Shown: positions 1-8,730 of the stretch, piece by piece
Layout of the letters: each line of letters opens with the position of its first letter
Position numbering within the stretch: position 1 is the first letter of the stretch
From: Bacteroidetes bacterium GWE2_42_24
Lineage (GTDB): Bacteria; Bacteroidota; Bacteroidia; Bacteroidales; TTA-H9
Reading direction: 5' to 3'
Length of the DNA stretch: 36,460 nucleotides
NCBI GenBank assembly: GCA_001768515.1
Contig: MEOA01000050.1
Coordinates: 1-36,460 of the forward strand
Translations under genes and position numbers: made by a program
Notes under the pieces: generated by a model
What the model saw: only the letters and a program-made list of their open reading frames with translations
Database searches by the model: none
Told to the model about the DNA's origin: nothing

Positions 1-137
1 TGATAACTAAGTCTTGAAAGTAGTGTCTCTATTTTCATCTTTTAACCATTTTATTACAAAAATAATAAATTTCTACATCATTTTAAAACACAACCTTTTT
101 ATTTAATCTTTAGCTCTGTGGTTCTCCGTGGTTCTCT

Positions 138-460
138 GTGGTTCTCCGTGAAACAATCGCGTGTCCAACATCCCGCCTTAGCAAGTCAATGTCAAAGCCT
201 TATTACACAGAGTTACACAGAGAAGACACAGAGTTACACAGAGAAGAAATTTTCCCACTCAGTGGTTCTCCGTGAAACAATCGCGTGTCCGGCATCTTGT
301 GCCAGCAAGTCAAGGTCTACCGAAAGCTTTCGGGGGTCAAAGCCTTGTTACACAGAGTTACACAGAGAAGACACAGAGTTACACAGAGAAAAAATTTTAC
401 CACTCCGTGGTTCTCCGTAAAACAATTGCGCCGCTATCATCTCGCGCCAGCCTATCGATG
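138..460. repeat. Three partial copies of a 124-145 bp repeat (CACAGAG type)
   Basis: Copies begin with GTGGTTCTCCGTGAAACAAT at 138, 262 and 407 (third slightly diverged and cut short). The first two contain a run of short words of the form CACAGAGTTACACAGAGAAG, repeated twice. The second copy carries an extra segment with the perfect 14-bp palindrome CCGAAAGCTTTCGG at 320-333. No coding potential is believable here: the open frames are a by-product of the periodic sequence. The word pattern resembles the other repeat families in the window. Confidence 0.9.
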
Positions 461-497
461 TTTTCCAACGGTTGGTCATCCCTTCGGAATTTGTTAT

Positions 498-580
498 TAT
501 TTAAGCCCGAAGGGCTGATATTATTATAGATAGCATTATTCACCAATGTTATTTAACCCCGAAGGGGTGACATTATCCAT
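498..580. repeat. REP-like extragenic hairpins
   Basis: Two short palindromic units lie close together: AGCCCGAAGGGCT followed by GATATTATTAT, and AACCCCGAAGGGGT followed by GACATTAT. They are inverted relatives of the CACCCCTTCGGGGTT unit in the tandem array that starts at 776. Each can fold into a GC-rich hairpin with a GAA or TTC loop. This matches the style of repetitive extragenic palindromes; no nearby REP-associated transposase is seen. Confidence 0.7.
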
Positions 581-775
581 CATCCATTTAAACGAATATT
601 TTCTCCCACAAATTTCTATCCATGGTAAAATTGTTCGATTTGTTTTAATTTCTCGCACCACGATCGAAACAGCCATTATCGGTTTTACCAATTAAGCTTT
701 TCACATCTTTTACGGCAAAAACGATTTGAATTTATATTTGTGATAATGTGCCAGCTATAATTGGTTGTTTTATGT

Positions 776-1042
776 CACCCCTTCGGGGTTTTGGTTGTTT
801 TTGAAATTCTTGTTCTACAATAATGTCACCCCTTCAGGGTTTCGGTTGTATCGATATTTCCTTTTCTATAATAATTACACCCCTTCAGGGTTTCGGTTGT
901 ATCGATATTTCCTTTTCTATAATAATTACACCCCTTCAGGGTTTCGGTTGTGTTGATATTTCCTTTTCTATAATAATTACACCCCTTCAGGGTTTCGGTT
1001 GTTTTTGAAATATTTGTTCTACAATAATGTCACCCCTTCAGC
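776..1042. repeat. 51-bp tandem repeat, five full units plus a partial sixth
   Basis: Units start at 776, 827, 878, 929, 980 and 1031, exactly 51 bp apart. Each starts with CACCCCTTCAGGGTTTCGG (first copy CTTCGGGG), which contains a CCCT-TC-AGGG hairpin core, followed by an AT-rich spacer ending TATAATAATTA or ACAATAATGT. The inner copies are nearly identical; the outer ones have a different spacer (TTTTTGAAAT..TTGTTCTACAATAATGT). The period is a multiple of three, so frames stay open, but I regard the array as non-coding. The remaining sequence to 1438 is AT-rich and shows nothing I recognise. Confidence 0.92.
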
Positions 1043-1438
1043 CCGCTGTTAAATCAATAGCGATATCACCGATAACCGGCAGGGGTTCTGCACCGATCCT
1101 ACATCAGAAAAATGTGGTTATAAAATGGCCAAAACAAAAATCGTGCCGAAAATTTTATATAGTTATGATTTCTTCATATAAAATATACACCATAATTACT
1201 ACAACAATAGGCGATTCATAAGAAAAACATATCTTTGGCCTAACTTTGGTACGACTTTGGGGTAAGTCTGAGTTGTAAATAACACGTAATCAATTATTTA
1301 AATTGGTAATTTGCGTGATTAATTTCACATAAAAAAACTAGAAAAAGTTGATTTTTTTTTATAAGAGGGTGAAATCAGGTGTGAAAACATGCCTGAAAAT
1401 GGAAAACGATTGAAAATTTGGGAGAGAGATGAGAGCAA

Positions 1439-1703
1439 GCCCGTGGAGGCTTCTTTTTATCCACGAATTTGACGATTTTGACGATTTGCTTTCGCGCTCT
1501 TCTGTGGATGCTGTTTTTCTTATCCACGAATTTGACGAATTTGACGAATTGCTTTCGCGCTTTTCCGTGGACACTTCTTTTCTTTATCCACGAATTTAAC
1601 GAATTTGACGAATTGCTTTCGCGGTTTTCTGCGGACGCTGCTTTTCTTTATCCACGAATCTCTTCTTCTTCCTGATTCGTGTTAATTCGTGTAATTCGTG
1701 GAC
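1439..1703. repeat. Left ATTCGTG/TCCACGAAT repeat array
   Basis: Several units of about 62-68 bp run in tandem. Each begins TCCACGAATTTGACGAATTT, continues GACGAATTGCTTTCGCG and ends with CTGTGGACGCTG-like sequence. The last unit is of the second type, CTGATTCGTGTTAATTCG followed by TGTAATTCGTGGAC. TCCAC and GTGGA at the unit ends make each unit an imperfect inverted repeat. The same units in the same orientation recur at 34131-34625 and 36228-36460. Confidence 0.9.
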
Positions 1704-1730
1704 AACTCCGGTAGCCTTGGTGAGTAAAAT

Positions 1731-1857
1731 GGGGTATCCCCACCCAAAAAACGGGGTTCTATATCGCTCCAAATAGGTAAAAAAAAACTTAAAAAACGGA
1801 GCATTGCTGTTCAAAACCGGTTAAGCCCGAGAAAACGGCCGAAAAACGGAGCATTGC
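1731..1857. repeat. Short direct repeat and GC hairpin
   Basis: AAAAACGGAGCATTGC occurs at 1792 and again at 1842, 50 bp apart. The nearby GGGGTATCCCC (1731-1741) is a small stem. This lies in the roughly 250-bp gap between the left repeat array and the end of the last gene of the cluster. No clear intrinsic terminator is visible here. Confidence 0.6.
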
Positions 1858-1956
1858 CACCCAGCCTTTTAAACCTGGAGAAAAATCGCCTAAAACTGTT
1901 GATTCAATTTTGCAGAAGAACGCCGAAATTAAATTTGCATATACACCGCTCACCTC

Positions 1957-2841
1957 TCACCTTATCAACACCCGCTTCACCTGATTCTTCACGTTTTGCA
2001 TCAACAACTCCTTCAGCCAAAGCAGCCGGTTATCGGTCCAGCGTTGCGGGTGGAAAGTCATCATGATTTTATCGGGAAGCCTACCCTCTTCGGCAGCCTG
2101 AATAATGTCATGGGTTGATTTAAAAACCAGCCCCTTCCTGATCCATTCATCCTGTTGCGGCACCTTGTCACGCACACTCACACGCCATCCATCCCAACGG
2201 CGGCCTGTATCGGTAAGGTAGAAAATTTGGTCGAAATCGAGATCGAAGTAGGGTTCAGTGGTAATACCAAAGTCACGGTAATCGAATTTAGGAAGATTCG
2301 GGTTTTTGGCAATGAGTTGAGAATAGTGAGCAACAAGCTGTGAATTTTGAGTTGTGATGGTCTCATGTCTCGTCTTCTCGCAATTCATCGATTCCAACCT
2401 CCCGAGCCATAGCAGGCGATTATCGAATTTGGATCGGGGCGCCCCCTCCATGGTGATAGAATTCACCGGGCCAAATTGCCGGAGGAAGTTGAGGTTTCTT
2501 TCAAAACGAATGATGGCTTTTGAATAATCACCATGGCATTCGCTCAAGTCATCATAGTGATACCCAATCTCATGACCGAGTTGTGCAATCTCTTTGATAA
2601 TCCTTTCATTCTCAGCCAAAGGAAATAGTCTGAAATAAAAAGTTCCCCTGATGCCAAGGGCATGCTGAATGTGTGCAAACCGGAGCGCATGGGAATAACT
2701 GGCTTCCACATCGTGACGGAGAAGGATCAGCTTGTCGTTGATAGTATGATTTTGCGAATACCCGGTAATAGTAGAAAACAAAAAACCCCGCCGGAGCAGG
2801 GAGTTTATGAGGGCAGAATATAAATCAAAAGAATAATCCAT
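1957..2841 (-). CDS. Polysaccharide deacetylase-like (NodB-fold) protein with a repeat-derived insert
   Basis: The 294-residue protein looks like a divergent NodB-homology polysaccharide deacetylase. An RHDVE motif (residues 42-46) supplies the HD pair of motif 1, and GHEIGYHYDD (about 89-98) occupies the position of the second metal-binding motif. Late blocks KFDYRDFGI and LTDTGRRWDG followed by FHPQRW near the C-terminus are typical of the deacetylase-like proteins found in Bacteroidota polysaccharide loci. Between SKFDNRLLW and KFDYRDFGI there is an extra stretch of about 37 residues rich in T, Q, S and H. It looks like translated repeat DNA and is probably an insertion. It is the last gene of the cluster as transcribed. 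Probable role: removing an acyl group from a sugar of the glycan, but the substrate cannot be read from sequence. Confidence 0.8.
   Translation of the reverse strand: MDYSFDLYSALINSLLRRGFLFSTITGYSQNHTINDKLILLRHDVEASYSHALRFAHIQHALGIRGTFYFRLFPLAENERIIKEIAQLGHEIGYHYDDLSECHGDYSKAIIRFERNLNFLRQFGPVNSITMEGAPRSKFDNRLLWLGRLESMNCEKTRHETITTQNSQLVAHYSQLIAKNPNLPKFDYRDFGITTEPYFDLDFDQIFYLTDTGRRWDGWRVSVRDKVPQQDEWIRKGLVFKSTHDIIQAAEEGRLPDKIMMTFHPQRWTDNRLLWLKELLMQNVKNQVKRVLIR
2290..2405. repeat. Repeat-like in-frame insert within the deacetylase gene
   Basis: Read on the minus strand this stretch contains GAGACATGAGACC, then CACAACTCAAAATTCACAGC and CACTATTCTCAACTC. Such serial CTCACAACTC/TCACTATTC words are common in intergenic repeats of Bacteroidota. 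Its length leaves the deacetylase frame open. Boundaries are estimated from where the family-like protein blocks stop and resume. Confidence 0.5.
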
Positions 2842-2891
2842 AATGATATTTAAAATCTCAAATTAAACAATCAGAAAATGAAAACAACAAC

Positions 2892-3986
2892 CTAATGAAA
2901 TCTGAATTGCAATTTAGGGTCCTTTTTGTATTGGGTAATACTATCGGGGTAATTTTCAATCAACCAGGACAAGAATTCAGCAACATTAATTTTATCTTTT
3001 AACATAATAGTTCTACGAGAAGCAAACACTTCAGCTCTATCCTGCATGAATAACAATTTCTTTAAAGTTTCAAGAAGCAATTCAGGTTGATCAGATTTAA
3101 TTCCGAAACCTAAACAATACTTCTCTTCTAATTCCTTCAAATAACCAATCCTACCGACAAAATCGTTAAACCGAATGAAAGGAACACCTAAAACGCCAGA
3201 TTCTGCTGCCATCGTCTGACTATCACCAATATAAATCGATGCATAAGCCATAATATGATGTAGTTCTAACGGTGGTACTTTTAGTCTATACGGCTCAAAT
3301 TCACTTGCCAGCTTTCTTTCAGAAGTAATATAAATGCTACCATAGGGTTTAAGTAAATCAATAATTTTGTTGGCAAGTGTATCATTGATACCACAGATTC
3401 CTTTATCATGATGTGCGTTTAATTTAGCAAAACGAAGCAGGAAGAAAGGTTTTTCATTGGGTATATATTTCTTTAGAATATCAATTGAAGGACTAAAATT
3501 ATCAGGATGGAGATAAGCCAACTCATGATACCCCTCATAAAAAATGGTTTTATGCTTCCACTTATCATTGTCACAAACCACCGGGGATAAAATATGAGTG
3601 GCCCATGGGTAACTCAACTTACTATACAACGGAACAACTTTGGCATCGTCTTCATTTACATTCAAAGATGGAATTCCTAAAAGTTTACCAATATGAGAAA
3701 TAGCATAAGAAGTTCCGATTAGCAAATCAGGCTTGAATTTCAATGAAAATATAAGAATCTTATAATCTGACTCTAACATCCCCATTGCAATTCCCAGTTT
3801 GGTATCTCTCCTACCTAAAGGTAAAATATTATGATACTTTAAACCTGATGCTTGTAACAAATCTTCCAGAACATCCTTTTTTTTAATCAGGATAGCTATG
3901 GTATGCCCATTTGAGGAAAGTTTAGAAATCACATTCTTAAACAAATGAAAATGCGCAGGATGACCGAGATGAAAAAGAATTTTCAT
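2892..3986 (-). CDS. DUF354-family protein, probable GT-B glycosyltransferase
   Basis: Starting at the Met of MKILFHLGHPAHFHLF gives about 364 residues. An upstream in-frame ATG at 4037 would add 17 residues and overlap the preceding methyltransferase gene, so I prefer 3986. The opening HLGHPAHFHLFKN, the central LGIPSLNVNEDDAKVVP block and the late GDSQTMAAESGVLGVPFIRF block match the DUF354 family. That family has a two-Rossmann GT-B fold like UDP-GlcNAc 2-epimerases and MurG-type transferases. The AESGVLGVP segment lies where GT-B enzymes bind the nucleotide-sugar donor. It sits in the decorating end of the cluster, between a methyltransferase and a deacetylase-like gene. Function beyond probable sugar transfer is not known. 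Confidence 0.75.
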   Translation of the reverse strand: MKILFHLGHPAHFHLFKNVISKLSSNGHTIAILIKKKDVLEDLLQASGLKYHNILPLGRRDTKLGIAMGMLESDYKILIFSLKFKPDLLIGTSYAISHIGKLLGIPSLNVNEDDAKVVPLYSKLSYPWATHILSPVVCDNDKWKHKTIFYEGYHELAYLHPDNFSPSIDILKKYIPNEKPFFLLRFAKLNAHHDKGICGINDTLANKIIDLLKPYGSIYITSERKLASEFEPYRLKVPPLELHHIMAYASIYIGDSQTMAAESGVLGVPFIRFNDFVGRIGYLKELEEKYCLGFGIKSDQPELLLETLKKLLFMQDRAEVFASRRTIMLKDKINVAEFLSWLIENYPDSITQYKKDPKLQFRFH

Positions 3987-4017
3987 TAAATCAAAAGGTT
4001 TTAAAATTGAAGTCTGG

Positions 4018-4896
4018 TTATTGTCGTTTGCCAACAATCACACCTCCAAAAGAGAGGTGCGAATTACCTATAAATCGTTCATCTGACTTAAGGATTAAAA
4101 AACCACTATTAGCAATAAGATGTATGTGGCCAAACATATTCAATCTGTTTAAATAAAACGGCCTTTTACCAAAAATGATAAACCACAACCAGAAAGATAT
4201 TTTGCGATGATCACCATGCATACTTGTAATTCCATGTGAATGAAACTCGATATCATGCAGCATTAAGGCATCTTCATTCATGTGAATTTTAAGCGCTTTG
4301 TATATGGCAAGTGGACTCTTAACATGCTCCATAACTGCTCGTGAGAAGACAAAAGATATGTTCAATGGATTCTGAACTTCCCAATTATTGACTAAAATTA
4401 TCAATTCAGAACCGACTAATTTATTCTGAAGGTCTAATTTCAACAATTGTAATAATTTGGTTCGCTGCTCTTTAGGCAATACTATTTGTTCAGGAAAAGA
4501 ATAATCGGTGACTTTAATATTTATTTTCTCAAAGTAATGTATGGGTTCGGATTTATCAAAAAACAATGAAATTTTTTCTAACAATTCAATTTGTTCCTGA
4601 AAATCAATATTATCTCTATATTCGAAACTGAAATACTTCTTTGTTCCAGTTAAAAAGGCACAAAAAGCGATGCCTAATGACCCTCCGTTGCCAATTTCTG
4701 CCAATCTTGAAAAGTCGGGTTGAATCTTTTGCTCAACAAAATAAACCAAATTAGTAAGCCACAATGAGTATGAAAATAACGCATTTGCCCCACTATGTCT
4801 CGTTTTTTTCCTTTTAATATTTAAAAAATAATTAGCCCCCGGAATAAATGTGATGGCTCCCTTAATTACTGCAACAACAATCTTGCGATCAATCAT
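4018..4896 (-). CDS. Class I SAM-dependent methyltransferase-like protein
   Basis: 292 residues. The block RLAEIGNGGSLGIAF (about 64-78) resembles the glycine-rich SAM-binding motif I, although the spacing is looser than the usual ExGxGxG. FSRAVMEHVKSPLAIYKAL (about 184-202) matches the later motif where such enzymes have an H after the conserved acidic residue, followed by LMLHDIEFHSHG. These are features of Methyltransf_11/23-type enzymes of glycan loci. The first 8 nt overlap the end of the upstream CapK-like gene (4889), which suggests translational coupling. Likely O-methylates a sugar or a related group. The acceptor is unknown. Confidence 0.7.
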   Translation of the reverse strand: MIDRKIVVAVIKGAITFIPGANYFLNIKRKKTRHSGANALFSYSLWLTNLVYFVEQKIQPDFSRLAEIGNGGSLGIAFCAFLTGTKKYFSFEYRDNIDFQEQIELLEKISLFFDKSEPIHYFEKINIKVTDYSFPEQIVLPKEQRTKLLQLLKLDLQNKLVGSELIILVNNWEVQNPLNISFVFSRAVMEHVKSPLAIYKALKIHMNEDALMLHDIEFHSHGITSMHGDHRKISFWLWFIIFGKRPFYLNRLNMFGHIHLIANSGFLILKSDERFIGNSHLSFGGVIVGKRQ

Positions 4897-6247
4897 TAAG
4901 TCTAATTTTAGGATTGCGTATAACGGTTCTTAATTTACCTGTTGGAGTCAAATTAAGTTTTTCGACAAGTTCAATTATCAACTCAACATCATTACCTATA
5001 TAATTCGTCCAATAAGTATAAATATTTTTCTCAATTTCCTTTGTAAAACCAACATTAACTACTAATTTAATAATAACTTTATCAATTTCCTCTTGAATAA
5101 CTTGAATCTGATCAACTTCTGTTATCCATTCAAAATATGCCACAAAGTTCTCAACTATCAAGAGCTTACCTGAAGGAGTTCTGATTATGTCACTATCTCT
5201 TCCCCTTATCTGTTCAATATTAATAAAAGGTCTGCCACAATCACATCTTTTTTCTCCCCCTAATACAATATAATCCTGGGTATCATATCGAATAAATGGT
5301 GATGCATAATTGAAGAGATCGGTTGTTATATGCCTACGTGGTCTACGGGCATCTGAAAGGGTTACAGCATCCTCAATAAACTCAGAGATTGCACATTCTT
5401 CAGCAGGGTGGTAGTATTTCGAACAAGAGCATTGTGCAAAAATTGTTCCTCCTTCACAACTATATGAATCATAAATCTTAACTCCAAAAACTTTCTCTAT
5501 CTCATCTCGCACAGAGTCTTGTAGTGTACTTCCAGTAGTATTAATTGCGACAAGTGAATTACCTCGGTAAGTCTTAGAAATAGAGGCTATTTCCCTCGAA
5601 AGAAATTGAAGTGGAACCGGATAGCATCTAACAAATTTAGGATTGTAACTCAGGATTTCTTTATATATCCTTTGTAGTTCCTCAGAAATCAATTGGTTAC
5701 TTGACAGATACAAAGAGTTATTAAAATAATCCTGCAGCTTTTTGATATATGAGGGTCTTGGATTCATACTCAACTTAACATATTTATCACCAAGTTTATA
5801 TCCCATCCAATACCATGCTCTGATGGCTGCAGCTTTATTTATCGATTCTTTTTCTTTTGTTGAATAAAACTGAAATGGCTCTCCGGTTGAACCGCTTGAA
5901 CTTAAATAAACTAAATCTTTTTTTGCTATTTTTCCTGAAAGATTCTTTACTTTGTTCATTTTAAGCATATCCTTTGTAACAATAGGCAGTTTGTGCAAAT
6001 CGTTTTTACTTTGAATATCTTCTGGTTTAAGACCCATGTCCAAGAATAACTCATGATAAAACGGTACATTTGTGTACGCATGGTTAATAAGGTTCCTGAG
6101 CCTAGCATTCTGATATCTGTCTAAATCAATGCGTGACCAATATTGACTTTGATTTAGAAACTGTAGAGAGTCATAAACCGAATTACCAGTGATTAAATCA
6201 CTTAGTGGGAGGATGATATTTTCAGTTAAATATTTTTTAATTGCCAT
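4889..6247 (-). CDS. CapK/PaaK-like adenylate-forming enzyme
   Basis: 452 residues, the usual length for the phenylacetate-CoA ligase/CapK family (AMP-binding superfamily). YLSSSGSTGEPFQFYSTKE (about 114-132) is the phosphate-binding loop. INTTGSTLQDSVRDEI and YDSYSCEGGTIFAQC follow, with FIRYDTQDY and a C-terminal CGRPFINIEQIRGRDSD that resembles the hinge/adenylate motif. Cysteines around CSCSKYYHPAEEC and KRCDCG look like the zinc-binding type found in this family. Members recur in capsule loci but their substrates are mostly unproven. Activation of an acyl or aminoacyl group for glycan decoration is a reasonable inference. Adjacent to capA-like and methyltransferase genes. Confidence 0.82.
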   Translation of the reverse strand: MAIKKYLTENIILPLSDLITGNSVYDSLQFLNQSQYWSRIDLDRYQNARLRNLINHAYTNVPFYHELFLDMGLKPEDIQSKNDLHKLPIVTKDMLKMNKVKNLSGKIAKKDLVYLSSSGSTGEPFQFYSTKEKESINKAAAIRAWYWMGYKLGDKYVKLSMNPRPSYIKKLQDYFNNSLYLSSNQLISEELQRIYKEILSYNPKFVRCYPVPLQFLSREIASISKTYRGNSLVAINTTGSTLQDSVRDEIEKVFGVKIYDSYSCEGGTIFAQCSCSKYYHPAEECAISEFIEDAVTLSDARRPRRHITTDLFNYASPFIRYDTQDYIVLGGEKRCDCGRPFINIEQIRGRDSDIIRTPSGKLLIVENFVAYFEWITEVDQIQVIQEEIDKVIIKLVVNVGFTKEIEKNIYTYWTNYIGNDVELIIELVEKLNLTPTGKLRTVIRNPKIRLND

Positions 6248-6347
6248 AATTCTATTGGATAATTATTCCCGCAAAAAATACCCAAAATTAAACAGTAATT
6301 TGCTTGGGAATAAAAAACGAAAAGTTTTAAGGTGGATAGTCACAATT

Positions 6348-7448
6348 TCAAGACACTCTGTTCTTGTAATAATATGAAATATTGTTTAATAATTTGAATT
6401 TGTCAGTAAAGCTTATTCTAAAAAACTCGTTGATGATTGAGGTCTTCATTAAAATTCTTTGAATGAAACGATTTCTCTTTAAAAGAGAATAGTATTTCTT
6501 ATTGTAATCATCGTCAGAAAGTTTAAGAAACTTGTTATATAAATATAATATCTTACCGTAGTATTGATCAAAAGATATAGGAGAAAATGAAGACATTGTT
6601 CCCTTATACGATAACTTCACGCCACTCAGTACTACTTTAACTTCATTTTTCCCTCCAAATTCTAGATGAGCAACCAGGCCTTTACTGACCATTTGCGAAT
6701 GGGAGTAGTCAAACATAAAGTTACCCAATGAGTAAAAAATATGACCATTTTTGTATGATTCATAAGGCTGAATGACATGAGGGTGGTGACCAGTAATAAT
6801 ATCAGCACCATAGTCAATAAACTTTTTAGCTATACGCCTTTGTTCCAACTGGGGTATGTGAATGTACTCATTGCCCCAGTGAAAAGTTAAAATTTTAACA
6901 TCGGCATTTTTCTCGGTCATTTCAGTTAAAGTCTTTAAAACACTCTCCTCGGAGAGTTCCGGGAAATGATTGTTGTTTGTAATTACATGTAGATCTACAT
7001 TACTGAATCCTGCAATTGCGATCAATTTTCCGCAGATTTTTCTGTATAATACTTTTGATCTACCATTTTCAACATAGCCTACAACCCCCAAGCCTGCAGA
7101 TTCGAGAATATGAACTGTGCTGTTAAAACCATTCGAGCCATGCTCAAGAATATGATTGTTGGCAATGTTGAGCACATTAATGCCTGAAGCTTTCAGAAAC
7201 AATGCGAAATCAGGCATTCCATAAAATGTATTTTTAATCACATGTTCTGCTGGTAGCAGCGGACTTTCAAGGTTCGCTAGTATTATTTGAGGTTCGCCTA
7301 AAATTTCTTTAACATTTTTGACCCATGGAAAACCTCTGTGTGTATTATACTGGGACTTGATACCATAGTTGACGGTAAAAGGCAACTCACCAGGAAATAG
7401 ATCACCAACTAACCCTATTTTCAATATTTGGCTATTCATTTCCATCAT
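6348..7448 (-). CDS. CapA/PgsA-type metallophosphatase-like protein
   Basis: 366 residues covering the CapA domain (calcineurin-like metallophosphatase fold). Visible family blocks are IGLVGDLFPGE near the N-terminus, LANLESPLLP, LNIANNHILEHG, LTFHWGNEYIHIP, GADIITGHHPHVIQPYE and IFYSLGNFMFDY; the D, N and H residues in these blocks are the expected metal ligands. I see no clear signal peptide or anchor, unlike many poly-gamma-glutamate CapA proteins, so it may be cytoplasmic. In polysaccharide loci such genes are common but of uncertain function. It is 100 bp upstream of the CapK-like gene, which suggests they act together. Confidence 0.85.
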   Translation of the reverse strand: MMEMNSQILKIGLVGDLFPGELPFTVNYGIKSQYNTHRGFPWVKNVKEILGEPQIILANLESPLLPAEHVIKNTFYGMPDFALFLKASGINVLNIANNHILEHGSNGFNSTVHILESAGLGVVGYVENGRSKVLYRKICGKLIAIAGFSNVDLHVITNNNHFPELSEESVLKTLTEMTEKNADVKILTFHWGNEYIHIPQLEQRRIAKKFIDYGADIITGHHPHVIQPYESYKNGHIFYSLGNFMFDYSHSQMVSKGLVAHLEFGGKNEVKVVLSGVKLSYKGTMSSFSPISFDQYYGKILYLYNKFLKLSDDDYNKKYYSLLKRNRFIQRILMKTSIINEFFRISFTDKFKLLNNISYYYKNRVS

Positions 7449-7539
7449 TGTTGTTTTTTAATAAAATCATTTTTTTTATAATTATCATAGTCACATGTAT
7501 AACTGGAGTGTTAAGATTATATAAAAAAAGCTAAAATTT

Positions 7540-8730
7540 CTATTTTTTAGTAATTAGATACTGATAAAAGCTTAATAACACTCTACTTTTACTTTGCCAT
7601 GATATTTCTTCTTCTGCAAGTTGTCTTATTCTTCTTCCTTCATTTTTGTACTTTTCTATGCTTTGCAGAAATTGCTCAAGTTTAGTGTATATGGTCTTAG
7701 GTTCTTTTGTTGTTGTGATAAAAGCATATGGGTACATTTTCGTAAATGCTTCCAATTCGCCAACCGGATTAAGTAATACAGGACGACCGCATGCTAAGTA
7801 ATCACCAATACAGTTTGGCCATCCAGCGCGATTGCCTAATATTTCTTGCTTAAACAAAAAGAATACATCCGTCAACTGAAGTTTTTCGAAATCAACAGCA
7901 TAATCAACCCAACCCATAAATATAATCTTATCGGAGACATCAGGCGCTAATTGTTTTTGCAAAGAAACAGAATCGCCATAGAGTAATATTTTAACCTTAT
8001 CTTTCAAATGAAATTCTTCAATTGTTCTAATTAGAGGATAAAATTCTTCAAGTATATAACTGTTGGAATTAATGTATCCCAATGTTAGAGTTGATGGATT
8101 AATGCCAAACTTTTTTTTCAAAAGAGAGTTATCCAAAAGAAACTTTAAATTGGATACATCAGCACCTCCATGAATTTTAACAATTCGATCATCTGTTTTA
8201 AAAGCTTTCGCTCGATCGCGTAACACTTCTGACAAAACCACAATACCGTCAGCAACCTTTTTATCCTTAATTTCGTACATGAGCTCATACCAGCCCAGTA
8301 TGACCTTGAAAAGCTTCTTTTTGGTATCATATTGCCCACCCTTACCATACCAATCATACCATTCGGCAACATACACAGATTTGTGAAGCCTTTTACCAAG
8401 CCTGCAGGGTATCCCTGATAACGGTCTATGTCCATTGTCGGAATGTACAACATCATATTTGTTAAATACAACATGAACAATTTTAAAAAAAAGACTCAGG
8501 AATCCAAACCCCATACGTGAGATTCGTGGAGGAATAATCTCTGGATAGATAATAATTTTTACACCTTGCACGGTGAGTTGTTGAGTAAATAGTGAGAAAG
8601 ACCTATTTGTTGTCAGAATTGTTACGTCATTTCCGTTAATTACTAAACCCGTAGCAAGTGGAAAAATCCTACCCCAACTACCGCCTTTGTATAAACTTGT
8701 GTGTGAAATTAATATTTTTAACATATTCAT
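7540..8730 (-). CDS. GT4-family glycosyltransferase
   Basis: 396 residues. The N-terminus ILISHTSLYKGGSWGRIFPL has the G-rich acceptor-domain loop of GT-B enzymes. VVHSDNGHRPLSGIPCRLG resembles the GT4 middle block. The C-terminal part has KIIFMGWVDY, FFLFKQEILGNRAGWPNCIGDYLACGRPVLL, which fits the donor-binding E(x7)E-like region of GT4, although the first acidic residue is less clear. It probably transfers one sugar onto the lipid-linked repeat unit on the cytoplasmic face. Two ATGs lie two codons apart at the start (MNMLKIL); either is possible. Confidence 0.8.
   Translation of the reverse strand: MNMLKILISHTSLYKGGSWGRIFPLATGLVINGNDVTILTTNRSFSLFTQQLTVQGVKIIIYPEIIPPRISRMGFGFLSLFFKIVHVVFNKYDVVHSDNGHRPLSGIPCRLGKRLHKSVYVAEWYDWYGKGGQYDTKKKLFKVILGWYELMYEIKDKKVADGIVVLSEVLRDRAKAFKTDDRIVKIHGGADVSNLKFLLDNSLLKKKFGINPSTLTLGYINSNSYILEEFYPLIRTIEEFHLKDKVKILLYGDSVSLQKQLAPDVSDKIIFMGWVDYAVDFEKLQLTDVFFLFKQEILGNRAGWPNCIGDYLACGRPVLLNPVGELEAFTKMYPYAFITTTKEPKTIYTKLEQFLQSIEKYKNEGRRIRQLAEEEISWQSKSRVLLSFYQYLITKK

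Noticed and set aside
118..529. Plus-strand open frames of 77-100 codons at the left end
   Set aside because: They overlap one another and consist of translated CACAGAG-type repeats with no recognisable protein.
765..1008. Two plus-strand open frames of 61-63 codons with repeated TPSGFR or TPLQGF peptides
   Set aside because: They are the 51-bp tandem repeat read in two frames; its period is a multiple of three, so frames stay open without coding.
8145..8480. A 111-codon minus-strand open frame
   Set aside because: It lies inside the GT4 gene in another frame and has no supporting features.
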